This document shows, one piece after another, positions 1-9,205 of a DNA stretch of 64,000 nt. Made by a program: the position numbers and the translations under genes. Position 1 is the stretch's first letter. Each line of letters begins with the position of its first letter. The DNA comes from Mycolicibacterium neoaurum ATCC 25795. GTDB lineage: Bacteria > Actinomycetota > Actinomycetes > Mycobacteriales > Mycobacteriaceae. The notes beneath the pieces were generated by a model, which saw only the letters and a program-made list of their open reading frames with translations, made no database searches and had not been told where the DNA came from. The DNA lies in assembly GCF_000691525.1 (NCBI RefSeq), contig NZ_JMDW01000002.1, positions 155,411 through 219,410 on the forward strand. Reading direction: 5' to 3'.

Positions 1-176
1 CGGAAGCGATCCACGAACTCCGAGTCCTCGGAGAACTCGGCCTTGAGGACCTTGATCGCGACCTGGCGGCCGAGGCGGGTGTCCAGTCCCTCCCACACCT
101 GGCCCATACCGCCGGTGGCGATCAGGCGCTGCAGCCGGTAGCGCCCCGACAGCGTCACTCCGACCCGGGCCGTCAT
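1..176 (-). CDS. pknA: PknA Ser/Thr protein kinase (N-terminal part only)
   Basis: This is the 5' end of a gene that runs off the left edge. The readable N-terminus opens with [19 protein letters not shown], followed by a glycine-rich nucleotide loop ([11 protein letters not shown]) and the ATP-binding lysine in VAIK. This is the start of a Hanks-type kinase N-lobe. The ATG at 176-174 overlaps the pbpA stop by 4 bases. In mycobacteria PknA is membrane-bound and phosphorylates cell-division and cell-wall proteins, acting with PknB and opposed by PstP. The order pknA-pbpA-rodA-pstP-fhaB-fhaA fixes the identity as pknA rather than another kinase. The catalytic loop and membrane segment are outside the window. 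Confidence 0.9.
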   Translation of the reverse strand, partial: MTARVGVTLSGRYRLQRLIATGGMGQVWEGLDTRLGRQVAIKVLKAEFSEDSEFVDRF

Positions 177-1648
177 GATCCCTCCCGGAGTGCGGCGGCT
201 ATGGTGGCGCGCCCGATCGGGGCGGCTACGGCGCCGCCGGTCGCGGACAATCGGTCTCCGCCATTCTCCACGAGGACGGCGACGGCCACCTTCGGGGCTT
301 GGGCCGGCGCGAAAGCGATGTACCAGGCGTGGGGCGGGGTGTTGCGGGGATCGGTGCCGTGCTCGGCAGTGCCCGTCTTGGATGCGATCTGCACGCCGGC
401 GATGGCTCCCTTCTGCTGCGTCACCTGCTCGGCGCCCACCATCAAATCGGTAAGTGTAGCTGCGACCTGCGGTGACACCGCTCGTCGCTGTTCGCTCGGA
501 GCGGTGGTGGCGATGTTGGACAGGTCCGGTCCCTTGAGGGTATCGACCAGATACGGAGTCATGGTGACGCCGCCGTTGGCGATGGTCGCGGCCACCATCG
601 CATTCTGCAGTGGGGTGACCGCCACATCGCGCTGCCCGATACTGGACATCCCCAGCGCCGCGGCATCGCTGATCGGGCCGACGGTCGACTCGGCGACCTG
701 CAGCGGGATCGCCGCCGGGGCGCTGTCCAGACCGAACGCCCGGGCGGTGGCCTTGAGTTTGTCGGCACCGTTGTCGATGCCGAGCTCGACGAAGGCGGTG
801 TTGCAGGATCGGGCGAAGGCCTCGCGCAGCGGTGCGGTCGGGCCGCCGCCGCACGGGCTGCCGCCGTAATTCTCCAGGGTGGCGGTGGTATCGGGTAGCG
901 CGATCCGCGGGGCCGCGGTGAGCTGGGTGTCCGGCGTGGCACCGGCCTGCAGCGCGGCAGCGGTGGTGATCACCTTGAACGTCGAGCCCGGGGGATAGGT
1001 CTCCGAGATGGCCCGGTTGAGCAGCGGGGCGTCGGCGTCATCACGCAGCTGCTCCCACGCCTTGGTCTGCACCGCACCGTCGTGGCTGGCCAGCTGATTG
1101 GGGTCATAGGACGGTGCCGACACCATGGCCAGGATCTTGCCCGTCGACGGTTCCAACGCGACGACAGCACCCTTGCACGGGCCGTCGCAGCCGTTCTCCA
1201 TGGCCTCCCAGGCCGCTTCCTGCACATCGGGTTTGACCGTGGTGTCGACGTTGCCGCCGCGCGGGTCCCGCCCGGTGAAGAAGTCGGCGAGACGCTTTCC
1301 GAAAAGCCGTTCGTCGGAGCCGTTGAGAATGGGGTCCTCCGCGCGCTCCAGACCGCTGCTGGAGTAGCCCAGCGAGTAGAAACCGGTGACCGGGGCGTAG
1401 GTCTGCGGCTTGGGGTAGGTCCGCAGGAAGCGGAACCGGCCGTCGGTGGACACCGAGTACGCCAGCAATTCCCCGCCCGCGGTGATCTGGCCGCGCTGGC
1501 GGGAGTACTCGTCGAGCAGCACCCGTTGGTTGCGCGGATCGGCGCGGTAACCGTCGGCGGTGAACACCTGGGTCAGCGTGGCGTTGGCGAGCAGCAACAC
1601 GACGAGTGCCATGAAGACGACCGAGAGCCGGCGCAGCGAGGTGTTCAT
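173..1648 (-). CDS. pbpA: PbpA class B penicillin-binding protein (transpeptidase)
   Basis: This 491-aa peptidoglycan transpeptidase has a short cytoplasmic N-terminus, one membrane anchor (about residues 8-26) and a periplasmic catalytic domain. All three penicillin-binding motifs are visible: the SxxK nucleophile motif in PPGSTFKV (about residue 220), SCN for SxN, and KTGTAEHG for KTG. The open frame extends upstream to 1804. The ATG at 1648 was chosen because it overlaps the rodA stop as ATGA and gives [12 protein letters not shown], the usual family start and length. It is co-transcribed with rodA upstream and pknA downstream. PbpA is expected to pair with the SEDS polymerase RodA in septal or lateral wall synthesis. 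Confidence 0.95.
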   Translation of the reverse strand: MNTSLRRLSVVFMALVVLLLANATLTQVFTADGYRADPRNQRVLLDEYSRQRGQITAGGELLAYSVSTDGRFRFLRTYPKPQTYAPVTGFYSLGYSSSGLERAEDPILNGSDERLFGKRLADFFTGRDPRGGNVDTTVKPDVQEAAWEAMENGCDGPCKGAVVALEPSTGKILAMVSAPSYDPNQLASHDGAVQTKAWEQLRDDADAPLLNRAISETYPPGSTFKVITTAAALQAGATPDTQLTAAPRIALPDTTATLENYGGSPCGGGPTAPLREAFARSCNTAFVELGIDNGADKLKATARAFGLDSAPAAIPLQVAESTVGPISDAAALGMSSIGQRDVAVTPLQNAMVAATIANGGVTMTPYLVDTLKGPDLSNIATTAPSEQRRAVSPQVAATLTDLMVGAEQVTQQKGAIAGVQIASKTGTAEHGTDPRNTPPHAWYIAFAPAQAPKVAVAVLVENGGDRLSATGGAVAAPIGRATIAAALREGS

Positions 1649-3060
1649 GCTTTCCCGATCACCTCGGTGGACGCCGCGGCGATGGGCGCCGGGTTCGGCC
1701 CGGTGGTGGGTCCGATCGGTCGGCGCGCGGCATGCGAGATGCGGACCAGGATGGCCAGCAGCACGTAGTTGGCCAGCAGCGACGAACCGCCGTAGGACAT
1801 CCACGGGGTGGTCAGGCCGGTCAGCGGGATCAGCTTGGTGACACCGCCGACGACGATGAACAGCTGGATCGCCAGCGTCGAGGCCAGCCCGGCGGCCAGC
1901 AGTTTGCCGAAGCTGTCCCGCACGGCGATCGCGGTGCGCAAGCCACGGGTGAGCAAGATGGTGTAGAGCATGAGAACGCCTGCCAGACCGACCAATCCGA
2001 GCTCTTCGCCCACTGCGGCGATGATGAAGTCGGTGGAGGCGGCCGGGACGGTGCCGGGTTGGCCATTGCCCAGTCCGGTGCCGAAGATGCCACCGGTGGC
2101 AAAGCTGAACAGCGATTGGACCATCTGGTAGCCGGCCCCGTCCGGGTCGGCGAACGGGTCGAGCCAGTTCTGCACGCGCACCCGCACGTGTCCGAAGAGG
2201 TGGTAGGCCAGCACGCTACCGACGGCGAACAACCCGAGCCCGATGATCACCCAGGCCAGTCGGCCGGTGGCGATATAGAGCAATACCAAGAACGAGGCAT
2301 AGAGCAAAAGCGAAGTGCCCAGGTCCTTTTCGAAGACCATGACGCCGACCGAGGTGATCCAGGCCACCAGCAGCGGAGCCAGGTCACGCGGTCGTGGCAG
2401 GTCGAGACCCAGGACGTGTTTGCCTGCGTTGGTGAACAATTCGCGCTTGGAGACCAGGACGGCGGCGAAGAAGGTCAGCAACAGGATCTTGGAGAACTCG
2501 GCCGGCTGGATGGAAAAGCCTTCGAACCGGATCCAGATCTTGGCGCCGTTCTGTTCGGAGAAGCGGGCCGGGAGCAGCGCCGGAATCACCAGCAGCACAA
2601 GGCCGACCAGGCCGCAGGTGTAGCCGTAGCGAGCCAGCATGCGGTGGTCGCGCAACACGGCCAACACCGCGGCGAAGGCCACCACCCCGACCAGCGTCCA
2701 GAGCATCTGCTGAGCGGCGTTGCCCCCGACGCTGTCCTGGTCGAGTTCGCGCTGGGCGAGGTCGAGCCGATGGATCATCACCAGGCCCAGCCCGTTGAGC
2801 AGGGCGACAACGGGCAGCAGCAGCGGGTCGGCGTAGGGCGCGTACCGGCGGATGGCCAGATGCGCCCCGCTGAACAGGGCCAGATAGGCCAGCGTGTACT
2901 GGGCCAGATCCCAGTTGACGCCCTGCTCCTGGTTGGCTTCCACGATCAGCAGCGCCACGGTGGTGATGACCGCGGCGAAGATCAGCAGGCCCAGTTCGGC
3001 GTTGCGCCGATTCGGCAGGGGAGGGGTGAGCGAGACCGGTGACTGAGGCTCAGTGCTCAT
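1645..3060 (-). CDS. rodA: RodA/FtsW-type SEDS peptidoglycan glycosyltransferase
   Basis: This is a 471-aa polytopic membrane protein of the SEDS family, which polymerises lipid II into glycan strands. About ten to twelve hydrophobic segments are visible. The region around WIRFEGFSIQPAEFSK and the later ATGGIFGTGLGNGQPG stretch match the conserved SEDS loops. The ATG at 3060 overlaps the pstP stop as ATGA and yields MSTEPQSPVS; the longer frame from 3075 adds only five residues. Its place between pstP and pbpA is the standard mycobacterial arrangement and supports a RodA-PbpA synthase pair under PknA/PknB and PstP control. Confidence 0.95.
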   Translation of the reverse strand: MSTEPQSPVSLTPPLPNRRNAELGLLIFAAVITTVALLIVEANQEQGVNWDLAQYTLAYLALFSGAHLAIRRYAPYADPLLLPVVALLNGLGLVMIHRLDLAQRELDQDSVGGNAAQQMLWTLVGVVAFAAVLAVLRDHRMLARYGYTCGLVGLVLLVIPALLPARFSEQNGAKIWIRFEGFSIQPAEFSKILLLTFFAAVLVSKRELFTNAGKHVLGLDLPRPRDLAPLLVAWITSVGVMVFEKDLGTSLLLYASFLVLLYIATGRLAWVIIGLGLFAVGSVLAYHLFGHVRVRVQNWLDPFADPDGAGYQMVQSLFSFATGGIFGTGLGNGQPGTVPAASTDFIIAAVGEELGLVGLAGVLMLYTILLTRGLRTAIAVRDSFGKLLAAGLASTLAIQLFIVVGGVTKLIPLTGLTTPWMSYGGSSLLANYVLLAILVRISHAARRPIGPTTGPNPAPIAAASTEVIGKA

Positions 3061-4670
3061 GACGCGGTCCGGCAATTGGTGCCCGGCTCCGGCGGTGAGG
3101 GCGGCAGAGCCGTGACGGTCGGGGAGGGGGCCGGCGGGGGAGTGGTCGCGGGCGCGGCGGGCGGCGTGGATCCGCCGGCGCGAGGTGCCACCGCCGGATC
3201 CGGCGCATCTGCGTCGTCCTGGTCGGCGGGGGCGGCGGGGGCGGGCTGACCGGCCCGGGTCGTGGTCGACGGGGCCGAGGTGGCCGGTCGCGGCGCGCCG
3301 GAGGTGGGTGTCGCCGCGGTGCCCGACGGGGCAGCCGGCCGGGACGCGGGCGCCGGGGTGGGCCGCGGGGTGGGAGTCGGTGACGGGGTGGCCGTCTTGG
3401 TCGGCACCGTGCAGATGGGCAGCAACGAGGTGCGCGACAGTTCGTTGATCTGGCGGATCGCGTCATCCAGGGTGCCCGACGGCAGTCCCGCGGCCACCTG
3501 GGCGCGTTCGGATTCGCGGATGTCGTCGACGCCGAGCAACTGGCAGTCCAGAGCGTCCTTGGATTGGCCGAAGCTGATCAAGGACAGTTCGTTTCGGGAA
3601 TTCAGACACCCGACCAGGAACGGTTCCTGCAAAGAAAGACCCAGAAAGGAGCCCTGCACACCGCGCATGATCGCGACGGTGCCGTCCTCTTCGCTGACGT
3701 AATAATTGTTGCGAATGATCTCGCGGGCGATGGCCAGCCCCGCCACCACTACCAGCAGGACCACCACTGCGGCGATCCATATCCGGCGCTTGGAGCGGGG
3801 CGGGCGTTGCTCCTCGGGTTGGGTGACAACCCTTTTCGGCTGATTGCGCTTGGGGTTGAACGCCGACGCCCGGCCCGCCGCGGTGTTCGGCGGTGCGGTG
3901 TCGTTGTCCTCGCCGGAGACGGCGCCGGCCAGGATGGGCTGGGTCTGGCCGTAGTCGTAGTCGACGACGTCGGCGACCACCACGGTCACGTTGTCCGGCC
4001 CGCCGCCGCGCAGCGCGAGTTCGATGAGGCGGTCCGCGGCATCGGTGACATCGGGGATCTGCAGCGCCTCGGCGATGGTCTCCTGACTGACCGGGTCGGA
4101 CAGGCCGTCCGAGCAGAGCAGGTAACGATCGCCGACGCGGGCTTCCCGCATGATCAGGGTGGGTTCGACCTCGTGGCCGGTGAGCGCCCGCATGATCAGC
4201 GAGCGCTGGGGATGGCTGTGCGCCTCTTCGGCGGTGATGCGCCCCTCGTCGACGAGGGTCTGGACGAAGGTGTCGTCCTTGGTGATCTGGGTCAACTCAC
4301 CGTCGCGCATGAGGTAGCCGCGCGAGTCGCCGATGTGCACCAGGCCGAGGCGGCCGCCGGCGAACAGGATGGCCGTCAGCGTGGTGCCCATGCCCTCGAG
4401 TTCGGGATCGGCCTCCACGTGCGCGGCGATGGCCGAGTTGCCCTCGTGGACGGCGACATTGAGCTTGTTCAGCAGATCGCCACCGGGTTCGTCATCGTCG
4501 AGGTGGGCCAGCGCGGCGATCACCAGCTGGGAGGCGACCTCACCGGCGGCGTGGCCACCCATCCCGTCGGCGAGGGCCAGCAGGCGGGCACCGGCGTACA
4601 CCGAGTCCTCGTTGTTGGCGCGCACCAACCCGCGATCACTACGCGCTGCATAACGCAATACGAGTGTCAC
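3057..4670 (-). CDS. pstP: PstP PP2C-type Ser/Thr phosphatase
   Basis: This 537-aa phosphatase reverses PknA/PknB phosphorylation. The N-terminal PP2C domain (about residues 1-240) carries the metal-binding motifs LALADGMGGHAAGE, SDGLSDPV and GGGPDNVTVVV. A juxtamembrane region, one transmembrane helix (about residues 305-325, IWIAAVVVLLVVVAGLAIA) and an extracytoplasmic part follow. The last ~115 residues are a low-complexity Pro/Thr/Ala tail, which explains why the protein is slightly longer than the 514 aa of M. tuberculosis PstP. The GTG start at 4670 overlaps the fhaB stop (GTGA) and the stop overlaps rodA. Confidence 0.95.
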   Translation of the reverse strand: MTLVLRYAARSDRGLVRANNEDSVYAGARLLALADGMGGHAAGEVASQLVIAALAHLDDDEPGGDLLNKLNVAVHEGNSAIAAHVEADPELEGMGTTLTAILFAGGRLGLVHIGDSRGYLMRDGELTQITKDDTFVQTLVDEGRITAEEAHSHPQRSLIMRALTGHEVEPTLIMREARVGDRYLLCSDGLSDPVSQETIAEALQIPDVTDAADRLIELALRGGGPDNVTVVVADVVDYDYGQTQPILAGAVSGEDNDTAPPNTAAGRASAFNPKRNQPKRVVTQPEEQRPPRSKRRIWIAAVVVLLVVVAGLAIAREIIRNNYYVSEEDGTVAIMRGVQGSFLGLSLQEPFLVGCLNSRNELSLISFGQSKDALDCQLLGVDDIRESERAQVAAGLPSGTLDDAIRQINELSRTSLLPICTVPTKTATPSPTPTPRPTPAPASRPAAPSGTAATPTSGAPRPATSAPSTTTRAGQPAPAAPADQDDADAPDPAVAPRAGGSTPPAAPATTPPPAPSPTVTALPPSPPEPGTNCRTAS

Positions 4671-5134
4671 GGGCGCAGCTCGATTACCGTCTTGCCGATC
4701 CGTACCGGCGTTCCCATCGGAACCCTTACCGCCGTAGTCACCTTCGCCCTGTCAAGGTATGTACCGTTGGTCGATCCTAGGTCCTCGACGTACCATTCCG
4801 AGCCCCGAGGCGACAGCCTGGCGTGCCGTGTCGACGCGTAATCGTCGGTGAGTACCAGTGTGGAATCGTCGGCGCGACCGATCAGCACCGGCTGGCTGCC
4901 CAGCGTGATGCGGGTGCCGGCAAGGGCGCCCTCGGTGACGACCATGTGTTTGGCGATGTGCCGCCGTTCGCCGCGGGGCAGCAGCGGCCCGCGCAACGCC
5001 AAGCCGCGACGCACCATCACCGCGCCGGTCGGCGCGTAGATGTCGGTACGCAGGATACGCAGTACCGACCAGATGAACAGCCACAGCAGCAGTAGGAATC
5101 CGACGCGGGTCAGCTGCAGAACTAGCCCCTGCAT
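4667..5134 (-). CDS. fhaB: FhaB (FipA) FHA-domain protein
   Basis: This 155-aa protein matches the family length exactly. A single N-terminal membrane helix (about residues 8-28) is followed by a C-terminal forkhead-associated domain, which binds phosphothreonine. FHA hallmarks are visible: IGRADDSTLVL, the ARLSPRG segment after a serine/histidine region (TRHARLS), and DLGSTNGTYLD. In mycobacteria FhaB/FipA is a kinase substrate that links the divisome (FtsZ, FtsQ) to PknA signalling. It is separated from fhaA by about 140 bases and overlaps pstP, so it probably heads the pstP-rodA-pbpA-pknA transcript. Confidence 0.93.
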   Translation of the reverse strand: MQGLVLQLTRVGFLLLLWLFIWSVLRILRTDIYAPTGAVMVRRGLALRGPLLPRGERRHIAKHMVVTEGALAGTRITLGSQPVLIGRADDSTLVLTDDYASTRHARLSPRGSEWYVEDLGSTNGTYLDRAKVTTAVRVPMGTPVRIGKTVIELRP

Positions 5135-5276
5135 CTGACGTCCTCTCCATGACGGTGCGCTGTCGCGGACACGATACTGGGAGCGCTGACGATGCGTCGA
5201 CGAAGCGTGCCGCCCGAAGCCGGACCGTTACGCCGTGGCGTCCGACAGCTCGGCTCCGACGTCGGCACCCGGAGGA

Positions 5277-6713
5277 TCAGTGGACCCGGACGATGATCTC
5301 GGAATGACCCAGCCGGATGACGTCACCGTCGGCGAGCTGCCACTCCTGCACCGGTGCATTGTTGACGGTGGTGCCGTTGGTGGAGTTCAGGTCCGACAGC
5401 AGCGCGACCTGGCCATCCCAGCGGATCTCCAGATGCCGGCGCGAGACGCCGGTGTCGGGCAGCCGGAACTGGGCGTCCTGGCCGCGACCGATCACGTTGG
5501 CGCCCTCACGCAGCTGGTAGGTGCGGCCGCTGCCGTCGTCGAGCTGCAGGGTCACCTGCGCCGCGGCGCCGTAGGAACCGGCGTACCCGGCGGGCTGCTG
5601 CCCGTAGCTCTGCTGGCCGTAATCAGGCTGCCCGTAGTCCTGTTGCCCGTAGTCCTGCTGCCCGTAGTCCTTCTGGCCATAGTCCTGCTGGCCGTATCCG
5701 GCGGGCTCGCCGTAACCACCCTGGTCGGGGTACCCGCCCTGGGCGGGCGGCTGACCGTAGCGTCCGTAGTCGGGCGCGGCCGGCGGTGCCGGGGGAGCGG
5801 AGTAGTCGGCACGGTCGTACTGCTGACCGCCGTAGCCACCCTGATCCGGGTAGGACGGCGCGGCCGGCGGGCGGCCGTGCGAACCGTAGCCCTCGTCCTG
5901 GCGGGGGCGTCCGTAGTCGTAGTCGCCGTATCCGGGCGGCGGCGCGCTCGGCGGCGCACCGGCGGGCTGGCCGTATCCGGCCGGCGGCTGCTGCGGGCGG
6001 TAGCCCTGCTCGCCGTACCCGGCGGGCGGCTGGCCGTAGCCGGCAGGGGGGCGCTGCTCGTAGGACGGCGGCGGGTAGCCCTGGTCCGGGTAACCGCCCT
6101 GCTCCTGGGAGTAGCCGCCCTGGCGCTGCGGGTAGCCCTGGTCGGGGTAGCCGCCCTGCTCGGGCGGGTAGGTGCCGCGCTGGTCGTCCTGTTGGCGGTA
6201 CCGGTCGTCGTACTGCTCGTCGCCGGGCCGACCCTGTCCCTGGCCGCGGTAGCTCGGGTTGTCGGTCATCGCTGGTACTCCTGGTTCTGCGCCTACCGCG
6301 CTTTTGCGTTCTGCTGGGGCGACGGGGTCGCCGGTGGTCGAGTCGGGGTTGACCGCTCCACGGGTGCGGAACTGGCCGGTGTGCAGGCTCGGCGATGGCG
6401 CAAACCTGACGACAACATCGCCATAAGTTTGCCACCCCTGGTCCTGAATGAAACCTGCCAGGTGGCGGGCAAATGTGGTCGATGTGCGGACCGGGTCTGC
6501 GCTCACCTTCTGATAGTCAGTCTCACTGAGAGTAATGACGTAGTCATTGGGAGCCAAGACACGGCCGCCACCGACATCGCGGGCGTGGGTCTCGGCTTCC
6601 CGCCGCAACAGGGCTTCGACCTCCTGCGGGACGATCGACCCGCCGAAGACCCGGGCGAAGGCATCACCGACCGTCGACTCGAGGCGTCGCTCGATACGGT
6701 CTGCCAGCCCCAT
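5277..6713 (-). CDS. fhaA: FhaA FHA-domain scaffold protein
   Basis: This 478-aa protein has three parts. The N-terminal DUF3662 domain (about residues 1-125) includes [20 protein letters not shown] long disordered Tyr/Gln/Gly/Pro-rich linker follows. The C-terminal FHA domain (about residues 395-478) contains [23 protein letters not shown] and DLNSTNGT. The ATG at 6713 ([13 protein letters not shown]) matches the start of known FhaA proteins; the frame is open upstream to 6767, but those residues are not family-like. Known FhaA binds phosphorylated MviN and regulates peptidoglycan synthesis at the septum and pole. The linker is unusually repetitive (see the repeat at 5598). Confidence 0.93.
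   Translation of the reverse strand: MGLADRIERRLESTVGDAFARVFGGSIVPQEVEALLRREAETHARDVGGGRVLAPNDYVITLSETDYQKVSADPVRTSTTFARHLAGFIQDQGWQTYGDVVVRFAPSPSLHTGQFRTRGAVNPDSTTGDPVAPAERKSAVGAEPGVPAMTDNPSYRGQGQGRPGDEQYDDRYRQQDDQRGTYPPEQGGYPDQGYPQRQGGYSQEQGGYPDQGYPPPSYEQRPPAGYGQPPAGYGEQGYRPQQPPAGYGQPAGAPPSAPPPGYGDYDYGRPRQDEGYGSHGRPPAAPSYPDQGGYGGQQYDRADYSAPPAPPAAPDYGRYGQPPAQGGYPDQGGYGEPAGYGQQDYGQKDYGQQDYGQQDYGQPDYGQQSYGQQPAGYAGSYGAAAQVTLQLDDGSGRTYQLREGANVIGRGQDAQFRLPDTGVSRRHLEIRWDGQVALLSDLNSTNGTTVNNAPVQEWQLADGDVIRLGHSEIIVRVH
5598..5697 (-). repeat. 15-bp tandem repeats inside fhaA
   Basis: About six to seven imperfect copies of a 15-base unit (CTGCCCGTAGTCCTG on the plus strand) encode repeated Q-Q/K/P-D-Y-G pentapeptides in the FhaA linker. 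In-frame copy-number change would alter linker length without breaking the gene. Confidence 0.8.
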
Positions 6714-6872
6714 ATCACCGCCCTGTCCGTCGTCCGATGCCGTCGTTGCGTGTCGCTCTGGCCACACTGCTCACACGCATGTTATCGGCCCTTGTGCGCA
6801 ATACGTGACCAACGGATCTCTGAGAATCCAATAGCCCCAGGTCAGGGTATTTCGGTCGGGCCGCCGTCCAGT

Positions 6873-6935
6873 CCGCGAGAGCGACGTTTTGGTGGTCTCC
6901 AGCCCGAAAAAAGCGCAACAACGTCACTCTCGCGG
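6873..6935. repeat. 16-bp inverted repeat between fhaA and tRNA-Leu
   Basis: CCGCGAGAGCGACGTT at 6873-6888 is matched by AACGTCACTCTCGCGG at 6920-6935. The arms are complementary at 15 of 16 positions with a 31-base loop. It lies in the fhaA upstream region. It could be a hairpin in a transcript or a regulator or nucleoid-protein site; the sequence does not decide between these. Confidence 0.6.
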
Positions 6936-6985
6936 CCGGTTTTGGGTCTGGTGGGTCCGTGGTGATACTGTTGCGCGGTCATTCA

Positions 6986-7068
6986 GGGCGAGTGGCGGAA
7001 TGGCAGACGCGCTGGCTTCAGGTGCCAGTGTCCTTCGGGACGTGGGGGTTCAAGTCCCCCTTCGCCCA
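6986..7068 (+). tRNA. tRNA-Leu (anticodon CAG)
   Basis: A complete class II tRNA cloverleaf can be drawn. The acceptor stem is GGGCGAG at 6986-6992 with TTCGCCC at 7061-7067 and discriminator A at 7068. The anticodon stem is CTGGC/GCCAG around loop TTCAGGT, with CAG at 7019-7021. A variable arm (TGTCCTTCGGGACG) and a T arm with GTTCAAGTC follow. The 3' CCA is not encoded. A tRNA-Leu next to fhaA is also found in M. tuberculosis. A -10-like GATACT lies at 6964-6969. Confidence 0.96.
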
Positions 7069-7097
7069 CAGTGAGGAGTTCTACGAACTCCAGACAC

Positions 7098-7135
7098 AGA
7101 GGTCGTGAACCAGAAACTGGTTCACGACCTCTTTT
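7098..7135 (+). terminator. Intrinsic terminator after tRNA-Leu
   Basis: A perfect 16-bp stem (AGAGGTCGTGAACCAG / CTGGTTCACGACCTCT) closes a 3-base AAA loop and runs into TTTT. It lies 29 bases past the tRNA. Such a canonical terminator is uncommon in mycobacteria, where most lack a U-tract. Confidence 0.92.
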
Positions 7136-7305
7136 CGTCGGTTGGCGGTGCGGCGAGCCCAACGGTCCTGCGCGATAACGCCATTCGTGACCCGCTGCCG
7201 TCGCTCCGGAATCGACCGCCGGACTCTGCCACCGACTAGCATCAGCGTCAATTCTCGGACTTCCGGTCCTCTGCTGAAATTCCTCACCTGGCCCGAAAGG
7301 TCCTC

Positions 7306-7610
7306 ATGACAAGCTGTTCTGACCGCCACGTTGTTACTGCCGGCGTGGTACTGGCGGGCCTGGGTGCCGCGGTACTGGGAGCCCTCTACGCGGAACCGGT
7401 CGGTGCCGACGGCTCCGAGGTCGTGCACCGTGCGGTGGTGTTGACCTCTGAGACCTCGGAGACCTCGGAAACCTCAGCGCCGTGGTGGTGGACCGACCAG
7501 TCGCGGAACGCCGGTGAGAGAGCGTACGACCCGACTTTGGAACGCCTGATGCTGAGGCCGCTGATCGGCAACGGTGCCGATGCGGCCGCCGATTGCGTCG
7601 GACGGCGTGT
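7306..7610 (+). pseudogene. N-terminal signal-peptide segment of a PGRS-like gene, out of frame with its repeat region
   Basis: The ATG at 7306 follows a possible ribosome site (GAAAGG). It opens a frame with a signal-peptide-like start (VVTAGVVLAGLGAAVLGALYA), a TSE-rich stretch encoded by 9-bp repeats, and RPLIGNGADAAAD, the classic lead-in to mycobacterial PGRS domains. After about 7590 this frame loses any PGRS character, while the -1 frame takes up DGGLGGFLFGNGG. A single-base deletion near 7600-7611 would explain this. Either the gene is broken, the assembly has an error, or the downstream part uses its own start at 7593. The frame stays open to 7896 only because the DNA is GC-rich. Confidence 0.65.
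7444..7479 (+). repeat. 9-bp tandem repeat (four copies)
   Basis: Four near-identical 9-base units (ACCTCGGAG type) encode repeated T-S-E tripeptides just after the predicted signal peptide of the PGRS-like gene. Confidence 0.8.
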
Positions 7611-9155
7611 GACGGCGGACTGGGTGGCTTCTTGTTCGGCAACGGCGGCCGGGGTGCCAACGGCGGCAAGGGCGGCGATGCGGGCCTGTTCGGTCACGGC
7701 GGCGCGGGTGGTGCGGCGACGGTCGCCGGGGCGGCCGGGGGCTCCGGTGGTCGCGGTGGGCTGCTGGTCGGTAACGGTGGCAGCGGCGGGGCCGGAGCCG
7801 ACGGAGCTCGCGGCGCCGATGGCACCCTTTCGGGACAGGCGGGAGGTGCGGGAGGTGCCGGGGGTAATGGTGGTGCCGGTGGTGCCGGCGGCCTGATCTT
7901 CGGTGCCGGTGGCTCCGGCGGGGCGGCCGGCCGCGGTGGCGACGGTGGCCACGGCTACCTGGGGGCCGATGGTGCCGCGGGCACCACGGCGGGCGCTGCT
8001 GGACAACACGGTCAGGCCGGCGGCGACGGTGGCGCCGGTGGCGCGGGTGGTGCCGGTGGCGCTCAGGGCCAGGGCGGATTCCTCGGCGGAACCGGTACCG
8101 CGGGCGCCAACGGAAACGGTGGTATGGGCGGAAACGGTGCAGGCGGCGGTAAGGGCGGTCGTGGCGCGGACAGCACGCAACTCAGTGCCCGCCCGGGCGG
8201 CGCAGGCGGAGATGGCGGCGTCGGAGGTAACGGCGGTGCCGCCGGCGTGGCGGGCAGCGGTGGTGCCAGCGGCACCGGCGCGGGCGGCGTTGCCGGGAAC
8301 GTCGGCAGCGGTGGTGATGGCGGTGCGGGTGGTCTGGGATGGTCCAGCCTCACCACCGGTGGCGCAGGTGGCGCTGGTGGCGCAGGCGGTGACGCAGGTT
8401 CGTCCGGCAACACCGCAGGCTCGCGCGGCGGCAAGGGTGGCGACGGGGGCAACGGCCGAGGGCACGACGGCACTTTCGACCGCAACGGTGCCGATGGTGT
8501 CGGCGGTAACGGTGGCGCGGGCGGCACGGGTGCCGTCGGCGGCAATGGCGGACACGGAGGGACCGGCTACGGCGGCAGGGGAAGTGGGGATCGACCGGCT
8601 CGCGGCGGCAGCGGTATCGGTGGCAACGGTGGATCAGGTGGCCTGGGCACCGATGGTGTCGGCGGTGACGGCGGCTTCGGTGGTGAGGGCCGTCGCGGTA
8701 TCGACTCGAGCTACCAACGGCCTACCGAGCCTCCCGTGGCGGAAGGCCGCGGGGGCAATGGTGGTGACGGGGGTGCCGGCACAGGTGCCCGCGGAGGCCA
8801 TGGCGGCGAGGGCGGTATGGGAAGTGCGGGTGGTCCCAATGGTGTTGCCGTCGGTGGCGACGGGGGTGCGGGTGGTGAGGGTCGCGCGAGCTCATCGAAT
8901 GGTGTCGGCACGGCCGACGGCGGCAACGGTGGCCGCGGCGGCGAAGGTCAGATCAGCAATGGGTCCAGCCGCGGCGGTCACGGTGGCGACGGTGGCCGAG
9001 GAGTCCGCAACGGCGGCAACGGTGGTGACGGCGGCAGCGGACTGGCCGGGACCAGCAGCATCCAGCAAGGTGGCAAAGGGGGCCGCGGCGGAGCCGGTGG
9101 CACCGCTCCCGGCAGTCCCGGCACCGACGGTCAGCCGTCCCAGGGAGCGTCCTGA
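7593..9155 (+). CDS. PGRS-type glycine-rich repeat protein lacking a PE domain
   Basis: This is a roughly 500-residue run of GGxGG/GNGGxGG repeats (GGLGGFLFGNGGRGANGGKGG at its head), the polymorphic GC-rich sequence found in PE_PGRS proteins and thought to form glycine-rich sandwich folds with calcium-binding GGXGXD-like turns. There is no PE domain here or upstream. The first available in-frame start is a weak TTG at 7593 with no convincing ribosome site. More probably this is the body of the gene that begins at 7306 and is displaced by one base. It ends convergently with the CPBP gene. Long antisense frames here are composition artefacts. Cell-surface or secreted location is inferred only from the upstream signal peptide. 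Confidence 0.75.
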   Translation: MRRTACDGGLGGFLFGNGGRGANGGKGGDAGLFGHGGAGGAATVAGAAGGSGGRGGLLVGNGGSGGAGADGARGADGTLSGQAGGAGGAGGNGGAGGAGGLIFGAGGSGGAAGRGGDGGHGYLGADGAAGTTAGAAGQHGQAGGDGGAGGAGGAGGAQGQGGFLGGTGTAGANGNGGMGGNGAGGGKGGRGADSTQLSARPGGAGGDGGVGGNGGAAGVAGSGGASGTGAGGVAGNVGSGGDGGAGGLGWSSLTTGGAGGAGGAGGDAGSSGNTAGSRGGKGGDGGNGRGHDGTFDRNGADGVGGNGGAGGTGAVGGNGGHGGTGYGGRGSGDRPARGGSGIGGNGGSGGLGTDGVGGDGGFGGEGRRGIDSSYQRPTEPPVAEGRGGNGGDGGAGTGARGGHGGEGGMGSAGGPNGVAVGGDGGAGGEGRASSSNGVGTADGGNGGRGGEGQISNGSSRGGHGGDGGRGVRNGGNGGDGGSGLAGTSSIQQGGKGGRGGAGGTAPGSPGTDGQPSQGAS

Positions 9156-9205
9156 GGAACCGGATATCGCCAGTCGGTCTGACGTGCAACAGAATTCGAT
9201 ACCGA

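Noticed and set aside
1732..3042. A 436-residue open frame antisense to rodA
   Set aside because: His/Gln/Asp-rich composition typical of the reverse of a membrane-protein gene; rodA is certain on the other strand.
5598..5697. Tandem repeats in fhaA considered as a CRISPR array
   Set aside because: The units are contiguous 15-mers coding in frame, with no spacers and no cas genes nearby.
6889..7074. A short open frame across tRNA-Leu
   Set aside because: It covers the tRNA and has no protein-like features.
7386..8555. A 389-residue open frame antisense to the PGRS region
   Set aside because: It is Ala/Thr-rich and arises from the GGC/GGT repeat composition; no ribosome site or recognisable domain.
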